Notes: generated by a model from the letters alone, not told the origin. Shown: positions 34,411 to 45,326, counted from the first letter of the stretch. The stretch is DNA of 64,000 nucleotides from Bradyrhizobium sp. CB2312 (GCF_029714425.1 NZ_CP121668.1:9321501-9385500); one strand, 5' to 3'. Program-made: numbers and translations.

Positions 34411-34533
34411 AGCGCGATGGGATGAAGATCACCACCGCGCTTTAGCTTATTGTTTGAGCATGATCTCCGCGCAAACGCGTTCCGCGTTTGTCGCGAGGGA
34501 AAACCGCTACGCATTTTTCCGGTTCATGCCCTA
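34407..34533. repeat. Rhizobial intergenic repeat (GCATGATC type), copy 2
   Basis: Arms CTAAAGCGCG and CGCGCTTTAG (perfect 10 bp), then TTATTGTTTGAGCATGATC, then ACGCGTTCCGCGT and GGAAAACCGCTACGC with TTTTCCGGTTCATGC. It matches copy 1 at 19240-19342. Both flanking convergent genes take their stop codons (34408-34410 and 34531-34533) from inside it. Confidence 0.78.
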
Positions 34534-34896
34534 GCACGCACAACCGTCGTGGGAGTTCTGCCGCGACGGCGTGCACAGCGTGCTGTAGATCTTGCCTTCC
34601 GCGCTGAAGCGGAACGAGGCGTGGATGCGCAGTGAGCCCGCGATGGAATATTCGAGATCGACGCCGTGCGGCACGGGATTGATTTCTTCGAGGCCGAATC
34701 CGACCGACGAGAACGTGCTGAGCCGGGGTCCCCAATAGGTTTCGAGCTCGCTTCGGCCACGATAATGCTGCGTGCCGTTGCACGTGCATTCGACCCGGGC
34801 GTCGTCCGCATAGAGCTCGAGCAGGCTCGCAAGGTCGCCCTTGCGGCAGGCATCGACCCAGTCGACGACAATTCCCATCTGATCAATATCGCTCAC
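34531..34896 (-). CDS. NTF2-like/SnoaL-fold protein
   Basis: The 121-residue protein has the SnoaL/NTF2 shape: an N-terminal helix (VVDWVDACRKGDLASLLELYADDARVEC, in parts), then strands with FSSVGFGLEEINPV and SLRIHASFRFSAEGKI. Such proteins are small ligand-binding or isomerase-like domains. Six Cys, including a CTCNG motif and a CAC C-terminus, are unusual for the family. The start is GTG 34896 with AGGA upstream; ATG 34878 is an alternative. Function unknown. Confidence 0.75.
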   Translation of the reverse strand: MSDIDQMGIVVDWVDACRKGDLASLLELYADDARVECTCNGTQHYRGRSELETYWGPRLSTFSSVGFGLEEINPVPHGVDLEYSIAGSLRIHASFRFSAEGKIYSTLCTPSRQNSHDGCAC

Positions 34897-34964
34897 GCCA
34901 ACATCCTGCTTGCCGCGAAAAATTTCGTGCGGCTTAGGACCACACTCGTGAATATGCGCTGAAT

Positions 34965-34991
34965 AATAAACCCCGGACGATCCCGGGTTCC
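34965..34991 (-). terminator. Possible terminator after SURF1
   Basis: On the minus strand CCCGG-GATCGT-CCGGG is followed by GTTTATTATT, about 10 bases after the SURF1 stop. The stem is short. Confidence 0.45.
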
Positions 34992-35001
34992 TCCCGGAAA
35001 C

Positions 35002-35763
35002 CTACGGAGAATTTGCCGGACGTCGTCCTCTCGTCCAGACGCCGAACGCGATCAACACCGCGCCTGCGAGCGCGAACCAGGTGATGGCGTATTGCAGATG
35101 ATCGTCCTTCAGATGCACGTCGAGCGGCCCCGGACGCGGGATGCCGTTCTCGGGCGCCGGCTGCTCGAGGTCGATGTAGAACGGCGCAACCGCGCCCCAA
35201 TGAAGCGCGCTTGCGATCGCCAGATGATCGCGCACGAACCAGAGGCGCTTGTCGCGGTTCTCCGCCGGCGTCAGCCAACCCGGCGCCTCGGGAAAGCGCA
35301 GATAGCCGGTGAACATGACCGGAGCGCCGGTGACGAGCTTCTTCACCGCACGATCCTCGATGCTGCGGTCCTGCATCGTGTTTTCGACGAAGCCGGCATC
35401 GATCACGATCGTCTCACCGCTCGGAAGGCGCGCCGGCAGGAACGCCCAGGTGCCGGGACCGGAGGCGTCCTTGCGCACGGCCGAGCCGGAGGAATAGACC
35501 ATCGCATCAGGCAGCGGTGCATAGGTCGCGGTGAAGCTGACGCGGCGGAATTCGTCGCGCGCGGGATCGAGCGCGGTCCATTGCGCCGGCGGCGGCAGCG
35601 CGATCGGCGCTTCGGCCAACCGCTCGGTGAGCGCCGCGATCAGCGCATGCTTGGCGGTCCGGCGCTGCAATTGCCAGACTCCGAGCGAGATGAAGACCGC
35701 CGTCAGGAACAGCGTGAACAGCGCGAAGCCGGCCACGCGAGGCTTGCGCGCCGTCTCGTTCAT
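35002..35763 (-). CDS. surf1: SURF1 family cytochrome oxidase assembly protein
   Basis: SURF1 helps insert haem a into cytochrome c oxidase subunit I. The 253-residue protein has an N-terminal membrane helix (VAGFALFTLFLTAVFISLGVW) and the LGVWQLQRR motif, a periplasmic domain (YSSGSAVRKDASGPGTWAFL in pieces), and a C-terminal membrane helix (YAITWFALAGAVLIAFGVW). Its ATG overlaps the stop of the DUF983 gene. It closes the cox cluster. Confidence 0.95.
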   Translation of the reverse strand: MNETARKPRVAGFALFTLFLTAVFISLGVWQLQRRTAKHALIAALTERLAEAPIALPPPAQWTALDPARDEFRRVSFTATYAPLPDAMVYSSGSAVRKDASGPGTWAFLPARLPSGETIVIDAGFVENTMQDRSIEDRAVKKLVTGAPVMFTGYLRFPEAPGWLTPAENRDKRLWFVRDHLAIASALHWGAVAPFYIDLEQPAPENGIPRPGPLDVHLKDDHLQYAITWFALAGAVLIAFGVWTRGRRPANSP

Positions 35764-36161
35764 TTCGCGCGGTCGACCAGCCGGCCCGGCGCCGCCTTGT
35801 GGTGGAATTGCAGTGCGATCAGCAGCGACTTCATGGAGCGCAGTGGCAGCAGCGTGGTGGCGAGGATCAGCGGCAGCCAGAGCATCGCATGCAGCCAGAA
35901 CGGCGGCTGGTACTTGACCTCGACGACGAGCGCGCAGCCGACCACGATCGCACCGGCCAGCATGATGATGAAGATCGCCGGACCGTCGCCGGAATCGATG
36001 AAGGCGTAATCGAGGCCGCAACGGTCGCAGGACGGCGCGAGCGTCAGGAAGCCCGCATAGAGCTTGCCCTGGCCGCAGCGCGGGCACTTGCAGGCAAGCC
36101 CGCGCAGCGCGCTTTGCAGGACGGTGGTCTCGGGCTCGGTTGGACCGGCAGTGTCGTTCAT
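35760..36161 (-). CDS. DUF983 family membrane protein
   Basis: The 133-residue protein has two CxxC pairs (CKCPRCGQG and CDRCG) that form a zinc ribbon, then two membrane helices (IFIIMLAGAIVVGCALVV and AMLWLPLILATTLLPL). DUF983 genes regularly sit between coxC and SURF1 in alphaproteobacteria, which suggests a role in oxidase assembly or metal handling; the biochemical role is unknown. The start is ATG 36161. It is coupled to SURF1 (ATGA). Confidence 0.9.
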   Translation of the reverse strand: MNDTAGPTEPETTVLQSALRGLACKCPRCGQGKLYAGFLTLAPSCDRCGLDYAFIDSGDGPAIFIIMLAGAIVVGCALVVEVKYQPPFWLHAMLWLPLILATTLLPLRSMKSLLIALQFHHKAAPGRLVDRAK

Positions 36162-36205
36162 GATCGCGGACTCTATCACAGTTTCCGCCGAAACTTGCGA
36201 CGGCT

Positions 36206-36236
36206 GAAAAGCGAAAGGGCGGCCCAGCGGCCGCCC
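36206..36236 (-). terminator. Terminator after ctaE
   Basis: On the minus strand GGGCGGCC-GCTG-GGCCGCCC is followed by TTTCGCTTTTC. It lies just after the ctaE stop and before DUF983, so part of the cox transcript may end here. Confidence 0.7.
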
Positions 36237-36258
36237 CTTCTGATCAATTCACGACGGC

Positions 36259-37155
36259 TCAGTGCGCGCCGTGGGCCATGGTCTCGGCGCCGTGTCCCCA
36301 CACATAGATGCAGAGGAACAGGAACAGCCAGACCACGTCGACGAAGTGCCAGTACCAGGCGGCGAACTCGAAGCCGAGATGCTGCTTCGGCGTGAAGTGG
36401 CCGGCGTAGGCGCGGAACAGGCAGACCAGCAGGAAGATGGTGCCGACCAGCACGTGGAAGCCGTGGAAGCCGGTCGCCATGAAGAAGGTCGCACCGTAGA
36501 CGTTGCCGGCGAAGGAGAACGCCGCATGGCTGTACTCATAGGCCTGCACGCAGGTGAAGAGCGCGCCGAGCACGACGGTGAGGATCAGGCCGTACTTCAG
36601 GCCCTGGCGATCGTTCTCGAGCAGCGCATGGTGAGCCCAGGTCACCGTGGTGCCCGAGGTGAGCAGGATCAGCGTGTTCAGCAGCGGCAGATGCCAGGGA
36701 TCGAAGGTCTCGATGCCGTGGGGCGGCCAGGTGCCGGGGACCGAGCAGGCACCGGCCTGGGTGCCGAGACCGCAGCCGAACACCGCATCGCGGGTGGCGT
36801 GGACGGCGTCGGCCGGGAACAGCGCCGCGTTGAAATAGGCCCAGAACCAGGCCACGAAGAACATCACCTCGGAGGCGATGAACAGGATCATGCCGTAGCG
36901 GTGATGCAGCTGCACGACGCGGGTGTGGTCGCCCTTGTACTGGGCTTCCTTGATCACGTCGCCCCACCAGCTCGCCATGGTGTAGAGCACGCCGACGGTG
37001 CCGACACCGAACACGATCGGCGCGGCCGAGAACATGTGGTGCATCCAGGCGATCGCGCCGACCGCCATGATGAAGGCCGAGAGCGAACCGACCGCCGGCC
37101 AGGGAGAGGGATCGACCAGATGATAGTCGTGATGCTTGCCTTGCGCGGTAGCCAT
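36259..37155 (-). CDS. ctaE: Cytochrome c oxidase subunit III
   Basis: Subunit III of the aa3-type oxidase stabilises the catalytic core in the inner membrane. The 298-residue protein has seven membrane helices with typical motifs [25 protein letters not shown]-like [30 protein letters not shown] and [18 protein letters not shown]. It follows ctaG after 80 bases. Confidence 0.97.
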   Translation of the reverse strand: MATAQGKHHDYHLVDPSPWPAVGSLSAFIMAVGAIAWMHHMFSAAPIVFGVGTVGVLYTMASWWGDVIKEAQYKGDHTRVVQLHHRYGMILFIASEVMFFVAWFWAYFNAALFPADAVHATRDAVFGCGLGTQAGACSVPGTWPPHGIETFDPWHLPLLNTLILLTSGTTVTWAHHALLENDRQGLKYGLILTVVLGALFTCVQAYEYSHAAFSFAGNVYGATFFMATGFHGFHVLVGTIFLLVCLFRAYAGHFTPKQHLGFEFAAWYWHFVDVVWLFLFLCIYVWGHGAETMAHGAH

Positions 37156-37235
37156 TTGCGGTCTCTCTCCTCAATCCCGTGCCTGTTCGGCACTTATCCC
37201 CTTGTTTCCAACCCCCATGGCGCGAAGCCCGGCGA

Positions 37236-37889
37236 TCAGAGATTTCCCTTGCGTTGGTCGTTCTCGCCGGATGCGAGCGGCTTCACCACCGGATCCTTCA
37301 CCGGATAGAACGTGTAGGACAGCGTGATCGTGTTCAGCCCGTCGTTCTCGTGATCGTCGGCGATCGACGGATCGACGTAGAACACGACCGGCATCTCGCG
37401 CTTCTCGCCCGGCGCCATGGTCTGCTCGGTGAAGCAGAAGCAATTGATCTTCTGGAAGTAGGACCCGACCGTCAGCGGCGCGACATTGTAGGCGGCCTGG
37501 CCCGCGGTGGTGCGCGCAGCCTGGTTGGTGACGGTGTAGAATACGGTCACGACCTGGCCGATATTGACCTCGATCTCGTTCTGCTCCGGCTCGAACTTCC
37601 AGGGCAGTCCGGGCGCGACGTTGGAATCGAAGCGCACCGAAATCTTTCGGGCGATCGGGCCGCTGGCGGGCGCGGAGGTTGCGACCTGGGTCGTGCCGTT
37701 GAAGCCGGTGGCGCGGCAGAACCAGTTGTAGAACGGCACCGCCGCGTAGGAGGCGCCGACCATCAGCGCGACCACGCCGCCACAGATGGAAGCAACCACC
37801 ACATCGCGGCCCAGCCCGCGGCCCTTGGCCGGCTTCCGATTGACCGGCTTGGCGCTGACGTCCTGCGATATGGTCGGCTCGTGATCCAT
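37236..37889 (-). CDS. ctaG: Cytochrome c oxidase assembly protein CtaG/Cox11
   Basis: CtaG delivers copper to the CuB site of subunit I. The 217-residue protein has a single N-terminal membrane helix ([22 protein letters not shown]) with the periplasmic start [13 protein letters not shown], and the copper-binding CFCF motif in [24 protein letters not shown] and [11 protein letters not shown] close the domain. It lies between coxF and ctaE. Confidence 0.96.
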   Translation of the reverse strand: MDHEPTISQDVSAKPVNRKPAKGRGLGRDVVVASICGGVVALMVGASYAAVPFYNWFCRATGFNGTTQVATSAPASGPIARKISVRFDSNVAPGLPWKFEPEQNEIEVNIGQVVTVFYTVTNQAARTTAGQAAYNVAPLTVGSYFQKINCFCFTEQTMAPGEKREMPVVFYVDPSIADDHENDGLNTITLSYTFYPVKDPVVKPLASGENDQRKGNL

Positions 37890-37894
37890 GATTC

Positions 37895-38059
37895 CTACAT
37901 CGGCCGGACTAGCACTGCCGGTCCCTTGACCATGGTGACGGCGAAGAACAGCACGACGAGCACGCCGAGCGCCAAAGCAATGGCAATCGAGCGCTGACGA
38001 CGGCTCTTCTTCTGCGCCTCGGTGAGGACGATTCCATCTGGCTCGGGTTTGTCGGCCAT
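37895..38059 (-). CDS. coxF: CoxF-like single-helix membrane protein (54 aa)
   Basis: This short gene lies between ctaB (7 bases) and ctaG (5 bases), in the position of coxF in Bradyrhizobium-type cox operons. The 54-residue protein has a charged N-terminus ([20 protein letters not shown]), a single membrane helix ([21 protein letters not shown]) and a short tail. It is likely an oxidase assembly or accessory factor; its exact role is unknown. Confidence 0.85.
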   Translation of the reverse strand: MADKPEPDGIVLTEAQKKSRRQRSIAIALALGVLVVLFFAVTMVKGPAVLVRPM

Positions 38060-38066
38060 TCCTGCC

Positions 38067-39011
38067 TCATGCGCCCCCAACCATCGGAGCAACCGCCCGG
38101 AACACGACCTCGGCCAGCAGGGTCGCGAACAGCGCGAACAGATACAGGATCGAGAAGGCGAACAGTTTTCGCGTCGCGCGCAGGGACTGGCTGCGTTCGC
38201 GGCGCACATAGACGTTGATCGCAAGCACCAGCATGCCGGCGCCGAGGATCAGCGAGACCACGCCGTAGACGGCGTCGAAATAGCCGAGCACCCAGGGCGC
38301 GGCGGCGACCGCGATCAGCACGACGGTGTAGAGCAGGATCTGGAGCCGCGTCGCGTCGGGGCCGGCGACGTTGGGCAGCATCGGAATGCCGGCGCGCGCG
38401 TAATCGTCGGAGCGGAACAGGGCCAGCGCCCAGAAATGCGGCGGCGTCCAGAAGAAGATGATCGCGAACAGCAGCAGCGGCTCGACGTCGACCGTGCCCG
38501 TCACCGCGGCCCAGGCCACCACCGGCGGCAGCGCGCCGGCGGCGCCGCCGATCACGATGTTCTGCGCGGTCCAGCGCTTCAGCCACATCGTGTAAATCAC
38601 GACGTAGAAGAAGATGGTGAAGGCAAGCAGCGCGCCCGCGATCCAGTTCACGAGGATGCCGAGCGTCATCACCGAGAAGAAGGCGAGCGTCGTGCCGAAC
38701 GCCATGGCTTCAGGGCGGGTGATGCGGCCGCGCGGGATCGGCCGGTTCGCCGTGCGCGACATTTTCGCGTCGATGTCGCCTTCGAGCGCCATGTTGAGCG
38801 CCCCCGAGGCGCCGGCACCGACGGCGATGCAGAGCAGCGAGGTGATCGCGAGCACCCAGTGGAAGTGCCCGGGCGCCATCGCCATGCCGACCAGCGCGGT
38901 GAAGATCACCAGCGACATCACCCGCGGCTTGAGCAGCGCGATGTAGTCGCCAACCTCCGCTTCGGAGATGCGGGGATTGATGTCGATGGCGTTGTGGTCG
39001 AGGACGGACAC
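38067..39011 (-). CDS. ctaB: Protoheme IX farnesyltransferase (haem O synthase)
   Basis: It adds the farnesyl tail to haem B to give haem O, the precursor of haem A for the oxidase. The 314-residue UbiA-family protein has about nine helices, the prenyl-binding motif around [19 protein letters not shown], and a second Asp-rich loop [15 protein letters not shown]. It starts at GTG 39011. It follows ctaD after 60 bases. Confidence 0.96.
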   Translation of the reverse strand: MSVLDHNAIDINPRISEAEVGDYIALLKPRVMSLVIFTALVGMAMAPGHFHWVLAITSLLCIAVGAGASGALNMALEGDIDAKMSRTANRPIPRGRITRPEAMAFGTTLAFFSVMTLGILVNWIAGALLAFTIFFYVVIYTMWLKRWTAQNIVIGGAAGALPPVVAWAAVTGTVDVEPLLLFAIIFFWTPPHFWALALFRSDDYARAGIPMLPNVAGPDATRLQILLYTVVLIAVAAAPWVLGYFDAVYGVVSLILGAGMLVLAINVYVRRERSQSLRATRKLFAFSILYLFALFATLLAEVVFRAVAPMVGGA

Positions 39012-39071
39012 TAATCTAACTCGCTTCGTTGTAGAGCCGCGGCGCCCATGACGGGCGCCGCGGAAGATGGC

Positions 39072-40760
<1,689 letters not shown>

Positions 40761-40788
40761 TCAGTCCCCTCGAGCCCTGACCCGGCGC

Positions 40789-41643
40789 TTACTGCGTCGG
40801 GCCGGCCGCCGAGGCGTAGGTGCTGGTGCCGCCACTCGCAAACTTCTTCTTCGCCGTCTCGACCCAGGAGGCGAACTCCTGGTCGCTGACCACGCGGATC
40901 GCGATCGGCATGAAGGCGTGATCCTTGCCGCAGAGCTCCGAGCACTGGCCGTAGAACATGCCGGTCTTGGTGGCCTTGAACCAGGTCTCGTTCAGCCGGC
41001 CGGGGATGGCGTCGATCTTGACGCCGAAAGCCGGCAGCGCAAAGGCGTGGATGACGTCGGCGCCGGTGACCTGGACGCGAATCACCTTGTTCACCGGCAC
41101 CACCATCTCGTTGTCGACGCCGAGCAGGCGGGGCTGCTTGTCCTGGGCCATCAGCGAGTCGAACTCGAACTTGCCGTTGTCAGGATAGGCATACGACCAG
41201 TACCACTGCTTGCCCGTCGCCTTCACGGTCAGATCCGCCTTCGGCACGTCGAGCTCCAGGAACAGAAGCCGGAACGACGGCACCGCGATGCCGACCAGGA
41301 TCAGCACCGGAACCAGCGTCCACACCACCTCGATCAGCGTGTTGTGGGTGGTCCGCGACGGCACCGGATTGGCCCTCGCATTGAACTTCAGGACCACGAT
41401 CACCAGCAGCGCCAGAACGAACAGCGTGATCAGGGTGATCAGCACGAACAGGAAGTTGTGGAACCAGACGATGTTGTCCATCACCGGCGAGGCCGATTGC
41501 TGCAGCGTCCATTCCCACGGCGCCGGCTGCCCGACCTCGGCGAATGCCGTCCCGCCCGCCGCCAGCGTCATGCCAGCCGCCACCAAGGCGATGGTGGCCA
41601 TTCCCAGCAAATGCCGGCCCACCCGACCCATCGACATCCTCAT
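40789..41643 (-). CDS. ctaC: Cytochrome c oxidase subunit II
   Basis: Subunit II receives electrons from cytochrome c at its CuA centre. The 284-residue protein has a signal peptide, two membrane helices (about 55-80 and 95-120), and a cupredoxin domain with the CuA motif GQCSELCGKDHAFMPI (Cys-x3-Cys-x3-His-x2-Met). There is no C-terminal haem c, so it is the plain aa3 type. It is the first gene of the oxidase operon. Confidence 0.97.
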   Translation of the reverse strand: MRMSMGRVGRHLLGMATIALVAAGMTLAAGGTAFAEVGQPAPWEWTLQQSASPVMDNIVWFHNFLFVLITLITLFVLALLVIVVLKFNARANPVPSRTTHNTLIEVVWTLVPVLILVGIAVPSFRLLFLELDVPKADLTVKATGKQWYWSYAYPDNGKFEFDSLMAQDKQPRLLGVDNEMVVPVNKVIRVQVTGADVIHAFALPAFGVKIDAIPGRLNETWFKATKTGMFYGQCSELCGKDHAFMPIAIRVVSDQEFASWVETAKKKFASGGTSTYASAAGPTQ

Positions 41644-42090
41644 GCCGTTCGCGCTCCCCTTACGAAATCACCCCAGGTGCGTTCCCCTATTTTTGGGAAA
41701 CGCTTATTCGATCCGCCCGTCTGACAAACCGCCGCGCAAGAATACCTCTAAGAGGAATTGGGGCCAGATCGCTAGAACGCCGAAATCAAGCCTCTCAAAC
41801 CATAATTCTTGATCTATCGCAATGCAGTCTTGAGGCCTGTCTGTCAGCGATCACCCGCAAGATATTTCCTAGTAACATCAGAGAAAAATACCGTTTCCCG
41901 GGATGCTGCGGCTTGACAGCGGCATTGCCCGCGGTAGGCACTGGCGAACAGCCGCGCAGGAATCTGATTCGTGCTGATGTTGGCGGTGTGGGCGGCGCGG
42001 AATTTGCTTGGGAATCGCCTTCAAGCCGCCGTCATTCCCGTATCAGTCCGCCAGGTGCGAGCGACCCAGGCGAGCAGAGGGACCGACCCG
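41644..42090. other. Divergent regulatory region between ctaC and an IalB-like gene
   Basis: No gene is seen in these 447 bases. TTGATCTATCGCAA at 41809-41822 fits the loose FixK2 pattern TTG(A/C)-N6-(T/G)CAA. On the minus strand GGAAC and CGTAA are 16 bases apart just before ctaC (about 41685-41660), a partial match to an extracytoplasmic-stress promoter. AT-rich stretches at 41800-41900 suggest promoters. Confidence 0.4.
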
Positions 42091-42651
42091 ATGGGGTTTT
42101 CGAGTTGCATGGCAAGGGAGGCCAAAAGGCAGGCTGACGGCCTCACGAGGCTTGCCGCCCTGCTGGCTGCGGTCGTCCTGCTGGCGCTGCCAGGCCTCTT
42201 CGTACCAAGCCTTGCCCATGCGCAGGGCGCGGTGCGCTCCGTCCATGGCGACTGGCAAATCCGCTGCGACACCCCGCCGGGCGCCCAGACCGAGCAATGC
42301 GCCCTGATCCAGAGCGTGGTGGCCGAGGACCGCTCCAATGCCGGCCTGACCGTGATCGTGCTCAAGACCGCCGACCAGAAGAGCCGCCTGATGCGCGTGG
42401 TCGCCCCGCTCGGCGTCCTGCTGCCCTCCGGCCTCGGGCTGAAGCTCGACAACCAGGACGTCGGCCGCGCCGGCTTCGTCCGCTGCCTGCCCAACGGCTG
42501 CGTCGCCGAGGTCGTCATGGACGACAAGCTGCTCGGCCAGCTGCGCAGCGCCAAGACCGCGACCTTCATCATCTTCGAGACGCCGGAAGAAGGCATCGGC
42601 TTCCCGCTCAGCCTGAACGGGCTCGGCGAGGGCTACGACAAGCTGCCGTAG
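42091..42651 (+). CDS. Invasion-associated locus B (IalB) family protein
   Basis: The 186-residue protein has a signal peptide (hydrophobic LAALLAAVVLLALPGLFV, cleavage near AHA-QGA). The IalB-type domain opens VHGDWQIRCDTPPGAQTEQCALIQSV (in parts) and has paired Cys (RCLPNGCVAEV). IalB proteins are periplasmic; the name comes from Bartonella and the biochemical role is unknown. The start at 42091 has AGAGGGA upstream; an upstream frame to 41971 is not supported. Confidence 0.85.
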   Translation: MGFSSCMAREAKRQADGLTRLAALLAAVVLLALPGLFVPSLAHAQGAVRSVHGDWQIRCDTPPGAQTEQCALIQSVVAEDRSNAGLTVIVLKTADQKSRLMRVVAPLGVLLPSGLGLKLDNQDVGRAGFVRCLPNGCVAEVVMDDKLLGQLRSAKTATFIIFETPEEGIGFPLSLNGLGEGYDKLP

Positions 42652-42657
42652 CAGGGC

Positions 42658-42945
42658 TCACGCCGCGTCGACGCGATAGAGCTCCATGTCGCACCAGCCG
42701 CAGCGATAGATGCGGCCTCTCCCGGCCACCGGCCCGACCAGCGCCTTGCGCCGGCATGTCGCGCAGACGACGCCGTCCACGGTGTCGCAGCCCGGGTGAG
42801 CTGCGACATAGGCCTCGCGGGTGGGATAGGAGGTCCAGAAGCGGTGATAGACGAACTGGTTGAACAGCAGGACCAGCCCCAGCGCGCCAAAGCCGATGAT
42901 CAGGCCGTGATACTGATCCCAGAACACAAGCAGGGAATTCCACAT
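42658..42945 (-). CDS. Small membrane protein with zinc ribbon (95 aa)
   Basis: The 95-residue protein has one N-terminal membrane helix (LIIGFGALGLVLLFNQFVY), a basic/aromatic linker and two CxxC knuckles (CATCRRKAL and CGWCDMEL) that form a treble-clef or zinc ribbon. Function unknown. It converges on the IalB-like gene with six bases between the stops. Confidence 0.75.
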   Translation of the reverse strand: MWNSLLVFWDQYHGLIIGFGALGLVLLFNQFVYHRFWTSYPTREAYVAAHPGCDTVDGVVCATCRRKALVGPVAGRGRIYRCGWCDMELYRVDAA

Positions 42946-43115
42946 GCTTTTGCCGGCAGATCTCTCACCAAGGGTCGCCCTCGATAGCCCAAAATCCTGA
43001 AAACCGGTTTAAGGGGAAGCCGTACCTATCGTTTCCGTAATGTGACGGCCCAGCCCTCGCGGAACGCGCGGGAAACCATTATCTTGCCCAACATCCCCCG
43101 ATAATGGACGGACGC

Positions 43116-44543
43116 ATGACCAATCCTGCCACAACCTCCCTGCTCGACCGCGCCAATCTCGATCGCGACCAGGTTCGCAACGAGGTCGCGCGCGGGCTTG
43201 CCGGCGCCGACGACGGCGAATTGTTCCTGGAATACAGCCAGACCGAAGCGCTGATGTTCGACAATGGGCGGCTGAAGCAGGCGACCTACGACACCTCGCA
43301 GGGTTTTGGCCTGCGCGCCGTCAAGGACGATGCGGTCGGCTATGCGCATTCCTCCGACGTGTCCCTGCCGGCGCTGATTCGCGCCGCGGACGCGGTCGCG
43401 GCCGTGCGCGGCGGCTATTCCGGCAGCTTTGCCGCTCCGCCGGCGCATACCAATGTGCGGCTCTATAGTGACGACAATCCGCTGGATGCGCCGGGCTTCG
43501 AGACCAAGGTCAAGCTGCTCGCCGAGATCGACGCTTATCTGCGCGACAAGGATCCGCGGGTGCGGCAGGTCAGCGTCAGCCTGGGCGCGACCTGGCAGGT
43601 GGTCGAGATCCTGCGGCCCGATGGCGAGAGCTATCGCGACATCCGCCCGCTGGTGCGCGTCAACATCTCCGTCGTCGCTGGCCAGGGCGACCGCCAGGAG
43701 AGCGGCAGCAAGGGCTATGGCGGCCGCGCCGGCTATGCCGAATTCATCGAGAGCAGGAATTGGCGCGAGGCCGCCGACGGCGCGCTGCGCGAGGCCCTCG
43801 TCAATCTGGAATCGATCCCCGCCCCCGCCGGCGAGATGGACGTCGTGCTTGGCGCCGGCTGGCCCGGCGTGATGCTGCATGAGGCGGTTGGTCATGGCCT
43901 CGAAGGCGACTTCAACCGCAAGAAGACCTCGGCGTTTGCGGGCCTCATGGGCCAGCAGGTCGCGGCCAAGGGCGTCACCGTGGTCGATGACGGCACCATT
44001 GCCTCGCGCCGTGGCTCGCTGTCGATCGACGACGAGGGCACGCCGACCAATCGCACCGTGCTGATCGAGGACGGCATCCTGGTCGGCTACATGCAGGACC
44101 GCCAGAACGCGCGGCTGATGAACATGAAGCCGACCGGCAACGGCCGCCGCCAGGGCTATGCCCATGTGCCGATGCCGCGCATGACCAACACCTACATGCT
44201 GGCGGGCGACCGCGACCCGGCCGAGATCCTTGCCTCCGTGAAGAACGGCGTGTTCGCCGCGAATTTCGGCGGCGGACAGGTCGACATCACCTCGGGCAAA
44301 TACGTGTTCCAGTGCACCGAGGCCTACAAGATCGAGAACGGCAAGATCGGCGCGCCGCTGAAGGGCGCCATGCTGATCGGCAACGGGCCGACCGACCTGC
44401 ATCGCATCCGCATGATCGGCAACGATCTGGCGCTCGATACCGGCATCGGCACCTGCGGCAAGAACGGCCAGGGCGTCCCTGTCGGCGTCGGCCAGCCGTC
44501 ACTTCTGATGGAACGCATTACGGTGGGTGGAACAGGCGCATGA
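43116..44543 (+). CDS. tldD: TldD metalloprotease subunit
   Basis: TldD is the zinc-protease subunit that works with TldE/PmbA on modified peptides and on gyrase-inhibitor maturation or decay. The 475-residue protein has the HExxxH zinc motif in HEAVGHGLEGDFNRK near residue 254 and the third ligand region with CGKNGQGVPVGVGQPSL. The start MTNPATTSL is preferred for its GGACGG; ATG 43104 is also possible. Its stop overlaps the lepB start. Confidence 0.95.
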   Translation: MTNPATTSLLDRANLDRDQVRNEVARGLAGADDGELFLEYSQTEALMFDNGRLKQATYDTSQGFGLRAVKDDAVGYAHSSDVSLPALIRAADAVAAVRGGYSGSFAAPPAHTNVRLYSDDNPLDAPGFETKVKLLAEIDAYLRDKDPRVRQVSVSLGATWQVVEILRPDGESYRDIRPLVRVNISVVAGQGDRQESGSKGYGGRAGYAEFIESRNWREAADGALREALVNLESIPAPAGEMDVVLGAGWPGVMLHEAVGHGLEGDFNRKKTSAFAGLMGQQVAAKGVTVVDDGTIASRRGSLSIDDEGTPTNRTVLIEDGILVGYMQDRQNARLMNMKPTGNGRRQGYAHVPMPRMTNTYMLAGDRDPAEILASVKNGVFAANFGGGQVDITSGKYVFQCTEAYKIENGKIGAPLKGAMLIGNGPTDLHRIRMIGNDLALDTGIGTCGKNGQGVPVGVGQPSLLMERITVGGTGA

Positions 44544-45316
44544 GTGTCGAGAAGATAACCGTCCCCGCCAAGCGGAAGACCAGCGGCTGGGGCGGCCAGC
44601 TGATGCAGCTCGCCGGCATCGTTGCCGCAGTGTTCATCGCCAAGGGCGCGCTGGCCGAGCCGTTCTACGTGCCGTCCGGCTCGATGGAGCCGACGCTGCT
44701 GATCGGCGACGCACTGCTCGCCTCGAAATTCCCCTACGGCTACGGCACCTCGTCGCTGCCGATCCAGATCAACCTACCCGAAAGCGGCCGCGTGTTCGCG
44801 GAAACGCCGAAGCAGGGCGACGTCGTCGTGTTCCGCTGGCCCGGCGACCGCTCGCAGGCCTGGGTCAAGCGCGTCGTCGGTCTGCCCGGCGACCGCATCC
44901 AGATGCGGCAGGGCCAGCTCTTCATCAACGACCGGCCCGCCGAGCTGAAGCCGGATGGCATCGGCCAGGCCGAGGACGACAATGGCGGCAGCGAGCCCGC
45001 CCACCGCTATATCGAGACGCTGCCGAACGGCGTCTCGCATCTGATATTCAAGATGCGCGACAACGGTCCGCTCGACAACACGCCGGAGGTGACGGTGCCG
45101 CCCGGCCATCTCTTCGTGCTCGGCGATAACCGCGACAATTCCGCCGACAGCCGCGTGCCGCTGCGTTCCGGCGGCGTCGGCCTTCTGCCGATCGACAATC
45201 TGATCGGACGCGCGGATGCCGTGGTTGGCTCCTGGGATCTCGGCATGCGCAGCCAGCCCGTGTACACGTGGCTGTCCGGCTTCCGGCTCGCACGGTTCTT
45301 CACCGCCGTACACTGA
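44540..45316 (+). CDS. lepB: Signal peptidase I
   Basis: Signal peptidase I removes Sec and Tat signal peptides outside the inner membrane. The 258-residue protein has one N-terminal membrane helix (LMQLAGIVAAVFIAKGAL), the catalytic Ser48 in PSGSMEPTL, the general-base Lys110 in WVKRVVGLPGD, and GDNRDNSADSR. The start overlaps tldD (ATGA), so the two are coupled. A second, more usual lepB copy may exist elsewhere in the genome; this cannot be judged here. Confidence 0.95.
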   Translation: MSVEKITVPAKRKTSGWGGQLMQLAGIVAAVFIAKGALAEPFYVPSGSMEPTLLIGDALLASKFPYGYGTSSLPIQINLPESGRVFAETPKQGDVVVFRWPGDRSQAWVKRVVGLPGDRIQMRQGQLFINDRPAELKPDGIGQAEDDNGGSEPAHRYIETLPNGVSHLIFKMRDNGPLDNTPEVTVPPGHLFVLGDNRDNSADSRVPLRSGGVGLLPIDNLIGRADAVVGSWDLGMRSQPVYTWLSGFRLARFFTAVH

Positions 45317-45326
45317 GCTGATCCTC

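Noticed and set aside
41660..41685. Stress-sigma (EcfG-type) promoter before ctaC
   Set aside because: GGAAC with 16-base spacing to CGTAA matches only three of four key -10 bases; too weak to call separately.
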